A DNA stretch of 6,501 nt from an uncultured Selenomonadaceae bacterium (lineage in GTDB: Bacteria; Bacillota; Negativicutes; Selenomonadales; Selenomonadaceae), in assembly GCA_910579115.1 (NCBI GenBank), contig CAJTSO010000006.1:50167-56667 (forward strand). Reading direction: 5' to 3'. The translations under genes were made by a program, and so were the position numbers. The stretch's first letter is position 1, and each line of letters opens with the position of its first letter. Below the pieces are notes generated by a model. It was not told the origin of the DNA and did no database searches. It worked only from the letters and a program-made list of their open reading frames with translations. Below, in pieces: positions 1-5,549 of this stretch.

Positions 1-1
1 A

Positions 2-628
2 TCTCAGGCCGTTCTGCCCTTTCTTATGGGCGGTTACGCGTCAAACAGTAAATACGCGCTGATTGGCGGCATGAGAACCGTAGCGCAGATGATAAGCTAT
101 GAGGCGCCAATGGCGTTCTCTCTGCTTGGCGTTGTTATGATTACCGGTTCGATGAATATTGGTGATATCGTAAAGATGCAGGGAGAGCTTCCTTGGTTTG
201 TTTTTCTGCAGCCTATTGCCTTTGCTATTTATATAATTTGCGCAACAGCCGAGACGAATAGAACACCCTTTGACCTGGTAGAGGATGAGTCAGAAATTGT
301 GGCAGGTCCCTTCACCGAATACAGTGGGATGCGCTGGGCTTTATTCTTCATGGCAGAGTACGCTAATCTGCTGTCAGTATCCATTATTGCGACAACCCTA
401 TTCCTTGGCGGCTGGCAAGGTCCGATCCTTCCGGCTCCTGTGTGGTTCTGGGGTAAGGTTTTCGTTATGGTTTTTCTCTTCATGTGGTTTCGCTGGACTT
501 TTCCTCGCACCAGAGTGGATCAGCTGCTGGAGTTTTCCTGGAAGGTGTTATTGCCGCTGGCTCTTATAAATCTTTTTCTTACAGGTGTCGGAGTTTACAG
601 TCTTAAAGAATTTTTTGCATCATTCTAA
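2..628 (+). CDS. nuoH: NADH-quinone oxidoreductase subunit H (NuoH), 5'-truncated by window edge
   Basis: Membrane subunit of complex I that anchors the peripheral arm and forms much of the quinone-binding cavity (family knowledge). The reading frame is open from base 2 to the TAA at 626-628, giving the last 208 residues; E. coli NuoH is about 325, so roughly the first third is upstream. Family signatures are visible: GGYASNSKYALIGG near the start, QMISYEAPM, then the acidic quinone-site loop ETNRTPFDL followed by EDESEIVAG and TEYSGMRWALFFMAEYAN. Several hydrophobic membrane segments follow, with FRWTFPRTRVDQLLEFSWK before the last helix. An ATG at 26 lies within the conserved region and is an internal methionine, not the start. 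nuoI follows 12 bases after the stop, preceded by AAAGGAGG overlapping the stop codon. Identification is very secure. Confidence 0.98.
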   Translation, partial: SQAVLPFLMGGYASNSKYALIGGMRTVAQMISYEAPMAFSLLGVVMITGSMNIGDIVKMQGELPWFVFLQPIAFAIYIICATAETNRTPFDLVEDESEIVAGPFTEYSGMRWALFFMAEYANLLSVSIIATTLFLGGWQGPILPAPVWFWGKVFVMVFLFMWFRWTFPRTRVDQLLEFSWKVLLPLALINLFLTGVGVYSLKEFFASF

Positions 629-640
629 AGGAGGCAGAAG

Positions 641-1135
641 ATGTTTGGTAAAGGACTTGTTACCGGTATGTCGGTAACCCTCAAGCATTTCTTTGGGGAA
701 AAGCGTACTCTCTGCTATCCTGAGGAGAAGCTGCCAATGACCGAGCGTTTTCGCGGTGGTCATCTTAAATTAAATATAAAAAAATGTATCGGTTGTCAGC
801 TTTGTGCAATGACTTGCCCCAATAATGCATTGATCCTGAAAGTGACTACCGACGAAAACAAGAAGAAACATATGGCAGAGTATATTCACAATCTTGGGCG
901 CAGTATGATGTGTGATCTCTGCATTGAGAGATGCCCTGTAAAAGCACTGTCCTGGGATAAAAATTATGAACGGGCATATTTCTTCAAGGATTATATGATT
1001 TATGATGCGGTAGAAGAATACGATCCAGAGCCTGAGGAAGGCGGCCAAAAGGCAGAGACTATTACACCTGCCGCATCTAATTCGCCTCCTCCAGCAGCAC
1101 CAGCTGTGAATGACAAAGGAGGGGATGAGACTTGA
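641..1135 (+). CDS. nuoI: NADH-quinone oxidoreductase subunit I (NuoI), 2x[4Fe-4S] ferredoxin-like, variant second cluster motif
   Basis: Peripheral subunit carrying clusters N6a and N6b, which pass electrons toward N2 and quinone (family knowledge). It has 164 residues. Residues 1-40 hold the amphipathic N-terminal part and YPEEKLPMTERFRGGH. The first cluster motif is complete: C49, C52, C55, C59 followed by Pro. The second motif reads S88-M-M-C91-D-L-C94-I-E-R-C98-P, so the first ligand position, Cys in typical NuoI (R-C-x-x-C), is Ser (AGT at 902-904). The fold ends near residue 125; the last 40 residues form an acidic then Pro/Ala-rich tail. The ATG at 641 has AAAGGAGG (627-634) six bases upstream. 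The stop TGA overlaps the nuoJ TTG start. Possible reasons for the Ser are a serine-ligated cluster, a 3Fe or altered-potential centre, or a lineage trait; the sequence cannot decide. Confidence 0.97.
   Translation: MFGKGLVTGMSVTLKHFFGEKRTLCYPEEKLPMTERFRGGHLKLNIKKCIGCQLCAMTCPNNALILKVTTDENKKKHMAEYIHNLGRSMMCDLCIERCPVKALSWDKNYERAYFFKDYMIYDAVEEYDPEPEEGGQKAETITPAASNSPPPAAPAVNDKGGDET
1115..1122 (+). promoter_or_regulatory. Shine-Dalgarno for nuoJ, supports TTG start
   Basis: AAAGGAGG lies inside the end of nuoI, nine bases before the TTG at 1132. An ATG at 1125 is only two bases from this site and is in a different reading frame from nuoJ, so the TTG, which forms a TTGA overlap with the nuoI stop, is the best-supported start. 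Confidence 0.8.
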
Positions 1136-1740
1136 GCGAGTTGTTTGCTTCTGTAGAGGAAGTCACAAAACTGATACACTGGATGGTTAACTCTGGCCTT
1201 GATATAGCCGAGACATTTGAGGTTCCAAAGCTTATAAATGCTGGTGTGTTCTATGGAATAGGCGGAGTTGTGATCCTGATGTCATACGGGGTGATACTGT
1301 TTAGGAACATAGTTCACAGTGCCCTCTGTTTGACAGGAAGCTTTGTTGCCCTTGGCTGTTTATATATTTTTTTGTCTGCTGATTTTCTTGGTGCAGTAGA
1401 GATAATGGTTTATGGTGGGGCAGTGGCAATAATCATCGTTATGGGGATTATGCTGATAAGACGGGATGATATGTCTCACTCCAATCCTGGCAGGGGAATT
1501 ATTGCTCACATTTCCGCTGGGATCGTATCAGCCATGTTCTTTGTATCAATGGCAGCGGCAATTATTATGTCTCCCTTTGGTCAGCCGGCAGAATTTAAGC
1601 TTTCAGATGCCGTTACAGGATTGGCAGATCTAATGCTGACAAAATATGTAGTTCCCTTTGAAGTGTCGGCGATCCTTTTGCTTATGGCCATGGTTGGCGC
1701 GATAATTATTGCCAGGGGAAAGGGGGCCGATAAAGCATGA
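1132..1740 (+). CDS. nuoJ: NADH-quinone oxidoreductase subunit J (NuoJ)
   Basis: Integral membrane subunit next to NuoH, NuoK and NuoN. Its third helix carries a pi-bulge linked to coupling (family knowledge). It has 202 residues. The TM1-TM2 boundary FRNIVHSALCL and the hallmark TM3 segment AVEIMVYGGAVAIIIVMGIML are seen, followed by IRRDD, a further hydrophobic helix around residues 125-148, and a last helix ending YVVPFEVSAILLLMAMVGAIIIARG; five membrane segments fit the family. The start is TTG at 1132, overlapping the nuoI stop by four bases, with AAAGGAGG nine bases upstream. From this start there are about 38 residues before TM1, longer than the usual short leader; an internal ATG at 1183 (residue 18) is an alternative but has no good ribosome binding site that I can see. 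The stop TGA overlaps the nuoK ATG. Confidence 0.96.
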   Translation: MSELFASVEEVTKLIHWMVNSGLDIAETFEVPKLINAGVFYGIGGVVILMSYGVILFRNIVHSALCLTGSFVALGCLYIFLSADFLGAVEIMVYGGAVAIIIVMGIMLIRRDDMSHSNPGRGIIAHISAGIVSAMFFVSMAAAIIMSPFGQPAEFKLSDAVTGLADLMLTKYVVPFEVSAILLLMAMVGAIIIARGKGADKA

Positions 1741-2081
1741 TTGATTTACAAAAATGCTTTGAATTGATTATAAACATTGGCCTTCCTCATTGCCTGTTGC
1801 TTTCAGCTATGCTGTTTTCGATAGGACTCTTTGGACTTTTGACCAGGCGTAGCATAATAGCTGTCCTTATGTGCATTGAACTTATGCTGAATGCGGTAAA
1901 TATAAATCTGGTGGCCTTCAATCGCTTTTCAGCCATGCCGGATTATTCAGGGCAGCTTATGGCAATATTCGGAATAGTGGTTGCCGCGGCAGAGGTAGCT
2001 ATTGGAATGGCATTGGCTGTAAAGCTGTATCAGGAGCGCAATACGGTGAATGTTGACGAACTTGATGAGTTAAAGGGATAG
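1737..2081 (+). CDS. nuoK: NADH-quinone oxidoreductase subunit K (NuoK)
   Basis: Small three-helix membrane subunit, homologous to MrpC, carrying two buried glutamates in the proton path (family knowledge). It has 114 residues against about 100 in E. coli, the excess being a longer N-terminus before GLPHCLLLSAMLFSIGLFGLL. Both key acids are present: E48 in MCIELMLNAVNINLVAF (E36 in E. coli) and E86 in AAAEVAIGMAL (E72 in E. coli). The C-terminal VNVDELDELKG is a typical family ending. The ATG at 1737 overlaps the nuoJ TGA (ATGA), with AAAGGGGG at 1719-1726 ten bases upstream. The stop TAG at 2079-2081 is followed within seven bases by nuoL. Confidence 0.98.
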   Translation: MIDLQKCFELIINIGLPHCLLLSAMLFSIGLFGLLTRRSIIAVLMCIELMLNAVNINLVAFNRFSAMPDYSGQLMAIFGIVVAAAEVAIGMALAVKLYQERNTVNVDELDELKG

Positions 2082-2087
2082 GGGGAG
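2080..2087 (+). promoter_or_regulatory. Purine-rich Shine-Dalgarno before nuoL; tandem ATG start
   Basis: AGGGGGAG overlaps the nuoK stop codon and lies only one base before the ATG at 2089 but four bases before the second in-frame ATG at 2092. An AAAGGG further up (2072-2077) is eleven bases from the first ATG. The true start of nuoL is therefore uncertain by one codon; spacing from the nearer site favours 2092, spacing from the farther site favours 2089. Confidence 0.55.
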
Positions 2088-2088
2088 T

Positions 2089-3990
2089 ATGATGTTTGAC
2101 TTTGCATTGGAATGTGCATGGCTGATACCGCTCCTTCCGGCTATCGCCTTTGCGGTTATAGGTCTTTTCACTCGTCAAAATAAACAATTGTCGGCAAAAA
2201 TTGCAATAGTAGCAATTTTTGTAAGCTTTTTGCTTGCCTGGGTTGTGTTAGGAGCAGTACTGAGTAATGATATTACTGTTGAATCACCGTTCATTGCCAA
2301 AGCGGTGTGGACCGCTATCGGGAATATTGAGCTCACTATGGGTATGCTCATCGACCCGTTGACCGTAGTAATGCTGACGGTTGTCACTACTGTTGCTTTA
2401 TTGGTGGAAATTTATTCATTAGGCTATATGGCGCATGATCCGGGTATGGGTCGGTTTTATGCCTATGTTTCTCTTTTCGTTTCCTCAATGCTGGGTCTGG
2501 TGCTGGCTATAAGCTTCTTTCAGATGTATGTGTTTTGGGAGCTTGTGGGGTTGTGTTCATATCTACTTATCGGCTTTTATTACTATAAGGTATCTGCCCG
2601 GGAAGCAGCGAAGAAAGCGTTTATTACTACTCGCATAGGCGACTTTGGTCTGTTATTGGGCATCATAATGCTGCAGATTTATGTCGGTACTACAGATTTT
2701 GCTGAAATGCAGATTCAGTTGCCCCACTATATTGATGTCTTTGGTACAGGGATACTGACTGCTATTGCCTTCCTGCTGTTTATTGGACCAATTGGTAAAT
2801 CGGGCCAGTTTCCACTTCATGTATGGCTGCCAAATGCTATGGAGGGTCCTACACCGGTTTCGGCGCTGATCCATGCGGCCACAATGGTTGTTGCCGGTGT
2901 ATACCTTATCGCCAGGGCATTTTTCCTGTTTAGTCAAATCTCGGTTGTCTTGGAATTTATCGCCTGGCTCGGTGCTTTTACGGCAATCTTTGCTGCATCA
3001 ATAGCAATCACACAGCGCCCTATGAAGCGAATTCTGGCGTATTCAACAATTAGTCAGCTGGGCTATATGATGCTTGCTTTGGGTGTAGGTTCTGTGACGG
3101 CTTCAATGTTTCACCTTATGACCCATGCGTTTTTTAAGGCATTGCTGTTTTTGGGTGCCGGTGCTGTAATTGAGGCGATGCACGAGGAAGCGGACATTTT
3201 CAAAATGGGTGGCTTGAAGGAAAGAATGCCCGTTACCTGTAAGGCCATGACAGTTGGGGTATTAGCAATTGCTGGTATTCCACCATTCGCCGGTTTTTTC
3301 TCCAAGGATGAGATACTGGCGGCGGCCTTTGAACACAATTTCTTTCTCTTCCTCATTGGTTCAATAACGGCTTTTATGACCTCTTTCTACATGGCAAGAC
3401 TTCTTTTTGTGACCTTTTATGGTGAACTTAAGGATGATTGTCCGGCTGAAGAAACAAATGATTTCATGCGCTATCCGCTTGTTATCCTTGCTGGCTTGTC
3501 TGCCATTTCTGGTATTTGGGGATATTTCTTCGGCTTTGGTGAGTGGGTTTATTTCGGAGCGCCTGTTCATGAAGGTATAAACTTCTTTGTGGCAGGGTCT
3601 TCGGTATTATTAGCGGTTGTGGCTATATGGCTTGCTTATGCCATATATGTTGAGAAGCGCTGGTCTGCTCACGGCTTGGCGGCAAAGTGGGGAATATTCT
3701 ACAATCTCAGCTATAATAAATATTATGTGGATGAGTTCTACACTTTGGTCCGTTATTATGGATGCTTTGTTGTAGCCCGAATCCTCTACTGGATTGACTT
3801 GAATATCGTAGACGGATCCATAAATCTGTTAGCGAGGTTAATTGGTGCATTGGGGGGAGTTTTGAATAAGGCACACTGTGGTAGCGTTCAGATGTATATT
3901 GTCTGCTTTTATGGAGGAGTCCTTATTGTAATGGGATATGCACTGATTTATGCCTATAAGGTTCTCTCAATGGCAGGAGGTGCGTTCTGA
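2089..3990 (+). CDS. nuoL: NADH-quinone oxidoreductase subunit L (NuoL), distal antiporter-like proton pump
   Basis: Distal pumping subunit of the membrane arm, related to MrpA antiporters (family knowledge). It has 633 residues, near the usual 610-650. Key residues by alignment to E. coli NuoL: E151 in FWELVG (E144), D185 in RIGDFG (D178), K237 in IGKSGQFPLHVWLPNAMEGP (K229), H262 in ALIHAATMV (H254), K313 in RPMKRILAYSTISQLGY (K305), H342 and H346 in MFHLMTHAFFKALLF (H334, H338), K350 (K342), and K406-D407 in GIPPFAGFFSKDEIL (K399-D400). All pump residues are thus intact. The C-terminal part, from about residue 540 (YNLSYNKYYVDEFY) to the final helix at 603-624, fits the long lateral helix and anchoring helix of NuoL. 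The start is ATG 2089 or 2092. The stop TGA shares one base with the nuoM ATG. Confidence 0.98.
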   Translation: MMFDFALECAWLIPLLPAIAFAVIGLFTRQNKQLSAKIAIVAIFVSFLLAWVVLGAVLSNDITVESPFIAKAVWTAIGNIELTMGMLIDPLTVVMLTVVTTVALLVEIYSLGYMAHDPGMGRFYAYVSLFVSSMLGLVLAISFFQMYVFWELVGLCSYLLIGFYYYKVSAREAAKKAFITTRIGDFGLLLGIIMLQIYVGTTDFAEMQIQLPHYIDVFGTGILTAIAFLLFIGPIGKSGQFPLHVWLPNAMEGPTPVSALIHAATMVVAGVYLIARAFFLFSQISVVLEFIAWLGAFTAIFAASIAITQRPMKRILAYSTISQLGYMMLALGVGSVTASMFHLMTHAFFKALLFLGAGAVIEAMHEEADIFKMGGLKERMPVTCKAMTVGVLAIAGIPPFAGFFSKDEILAAAFEHNFFLFLIGSITAFMTSFYMARLLFVTFYGELKDDCPAEETNDFMRYPLVILAGLSAISGIWGYFFGFGEWVYFGAPVHEGINFFVAGSSVLLAVVAIWLAYAIYVEKRWSAHGLAAKWGIFYNLSYNKYYVDEFYTLVRYYGCFVVARILYWIDLNIVDGSINLLARLIGALGGVLNKAHCGSVQMYIVCFYGGVLIVMGYALIYAYKVLSMAGGAF

Positions 3991-5549
3991 TGGAAAACAT
4001 GTACGCACTGAGTCAAATATTACTTTTCCCAATTCTGGGAGCACTGATTATTGTCTTAACACCAAAGGAGAAAAAGGACTCAATCAGACAGATTGCCATA
4101 GGGGCGATGTCATATTCCTTTATCATAACGCTTCTCGTATATTTCCAATATGATGTTAATGCGGGGGGAATGCAGTTCATTGAGAGGATTCCCTGGGTGA
4201 CCGACCTTGGGGTTTCTTATTCACTTGGTGTTGATGGATTGTCGCTGCCGATGCTGATGCTTACAGAGATTATAGGTATTACATCAGTGTTTAGCTCTTG
4301 GTATCAGGAGAAGCGTGTAAAAGAATTTTTTGTCTTGCTTCTCGTTCTGATTGCTGGTGTTACTGGTACATTTATCGCCTGTGATCTGTTCATATTCCTG
4401 CTTTGTTACGAACTTGTCGTTATTCCAATCTATATCATGGTGCTTATATGGGGCTCTACCAAACGCGTTTCAAAGGAGTATGCAGGTATAAAACTAACGA
4501 TATTCCTGCTCATGGGTTCAGCCTTCATGCTGGTGGGCGTAGTAGCAATTTATCTGACTGCCTACCCTGAGGGATTGCGGACTTTTGATTTGGAGAAACT
4601 GGTTCTGTCTTCCCGCCTTGGTTACCTCAGCAGCGACTTTCAGATATTTGTATTTTTCCTTTTGCTGATGGGCTTTGGTTCGCTTTTGTCCATGTTTCCG
4701 TTTCATAGCTGGTCTCCGGACGGTTATGCTGGCGCGCCGACTGCGGTATCAATGATCCATGCCGGTGTGCTAAAAAAAATAGGTGGATATGCCCTTATCC
4801 GTCTTGGCCTGATGGTGTTACCTCTAGGCGCTAAATTCTGGGCTCCCCTTATAGCCTTGCTGGCGATTATGAACGTTTTGTACGCAGCTTATATCGCCTT
4901 GGTTCAAAAGGATTTGAAGTACGTAATTGGTTACTCATCCGTATCTCATATGGGGTATGTATTGCTGGGCTTTGCGGCACTCAATCCCGTAAGCCTGTCT
5001 GGAGCTGTCGGAAATATGGTGGCTCATGGTATCATGGCCTCACTGTTCTTCTCTCAAATCGGATATGTTTATGAGAGGACACACTTTCGCTCTGTACCGG
5101 AATTACGCGGGCTGGCTCATCAAATGCCAACCGTATCATTAGGTTTTATGCTGGCAGGTTTTGCCTCCGTAGGATTGCCCGGACTTATTGAGTTTGTTCC
5201 GGAATATACGATTTTCGTTGGCTCCTTCAGGGTATATCCGGTGCTTTCCGTTTTAGCTATATCCGGCGTTGTCTTTACTGCGCTATACATCTTAAGAATG
5301 TTGGCAAAAGCTATATTTGGACCAAAATCCTCGAAGTTTGACAAGTATCACGATGCCAGAGGTTTTGAGACGGCGCCATTGGTTTTTCTGGGTTTCTTTC
5401 TGGTTGTTCTTGGTCTGTTCCCGGAGCTGTTCATGGGAGTTGTTCGTTCCGGCATAACGCCGATGACACCACTGCTTGAGAATATTGCTGATGCGCCTAC
5501 AATAGTCGATGCAATAATTCGTCATGTAGGAATTGGAGGTGGTTTGTGA
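3990..5549 (+). CDS. nuoM: NADH-quinone oxidoreductase subunit M (NuoM), central antiporter-like subunit lacking the TM7 lysine
   Basis: Middle antiporter-like pump subunit (family knowledge). It has 519 residues; E. coli has 509. Conserved: E141 in CYELVVIPIYIMV (E144 in E. coli TM5), K263 in HAGVLKKIGGYALIR (K265, TM8), K310 in QKDLKYVIGYSSVSHMGY, H320 (H322), H346 in MVAHGIMASLFF (H348), and E405 in FVPEYTIF (E407, TM12). Odd: the TM7 stretch FGSLLSMFPFHSW aligns with E. coli FAVKMPVVPLHGW, placing L232 where the essential K234 normally sits. TM8 instead has H257 and an additional K262 beside K263, encoded in an A8 run. The ATG at 3990 overlaps the nuoL TGA by one base, with AGGAGGT at 3975-3981 eight bases upstream. 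The gene is intact and codon use resembles its neighbours, so this looks like a divergent functional NuoM rather than a decayed gene. Confidence 0.97.
   Translation: MENMYALSQILLFPILGALIIVLTPKEKKDSIRQIAIGAMSYSFIITLLVYFQYDVNAGGMQFIERIPWVTDLGVSYSLGVDGLSLPMLMLTEIIGITSVFSSWYQEKRVKEFFVLLLVLIAGVTGTFIACDLFIFLLCYELVVIPIYIMVLIWGSTKRVSKEYAGIKLTIFLLMGSAFMLVGVVAIYLTAYPEGLRTFDLEKLVLSSRLGYLSSDFQIFVFFLLLMGFGSLLSMFPFHSWSPDGYAGAPTAVSMIHAGVLKKIGGYALIRLGLMVLPLGAKFWAPLIALLAIMNVLYAAYIALVQKDLKYVIGYSSVSHMGYVLLGFAALNPVSLSGAVGNMVAHGIMASLFFSQIGYVYERTHFRSVPELRGLAHQMPTVSLGFMLAGFASVGLPGLIEFVPEYTIFVGSFRVYPVLSVLAISGVVFTALYILRMLAKAIFGPKSSKFDKYHDARGFETAPLVFLGFFLVVLGLFPELFMGVVRSGITPMTPLLENIADAPTIVDAIIRHVGIGGGL
5535..5540 (+). 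promoter_or_regulatory. Shine-Dalgarno for nuoN within the nuoM 3' end
   Basis: GGAGGT lies eight bases before the ATG at 5549, which shares one base with the nuoM TGA. It fixes the nuoN start and also encodes part of the glycine-rich GIGGGL end of NuoM. Confidence 0.8.

Noticed and set aside
229..510. Antisense open frame of 93 codons opposite nuoH
   Set aside because: It lies opposite a highly conserved stretch of NuoH, has no recognisable protein features and no plausible ribosome binding context; the same applies to the other minus-strand frames, including 2653-2937, 5292-5525 and 6098-6412.
285..569. Second + strand frame inside nuoH
   Set aside because: It is out of frame with the conserved NuoH residues and its translation shows no domain; a shadow frame.
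1125..1127. ATG just after the AAAGGAGG at the nuoI/nuoJ junction as a possible start
   Set aside because: It is only two bases from the ribosome site and in a frame different from the NuoJ hallmark segments.
641..1135. NuoI as a stand-alone ferredoxin or an energy-converting hydrogenase subunit
   Set aside because: The YPEE and RFRGGH segments before the cluster motifs and the exact nuoH-I-J order are specific to complex I.
2301..2316. Six-bp inverted repeat AGCGGT/ACCGCT with a four-base loop in nuoL
   Set aside because: It is short, lies within coding sequence with no T-run, and is expected by chance in a window of this length.
3950..4153. Short + strand frame bridging the nuoL/nuoM junction
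   Set aside because: It overlaps the clear nuoL end and nuoM start in another frame, and has no family resemblance.
2089..5549. NuoL/NuoM as Mrp-type antiporter or hydrogenase-4 subunits
   Set aside because: Gene order H-I-J-K-L-M-N, lengths and the NuoL C-terminal extension match complex I; nothing of an Mrp or hyf operon is present.
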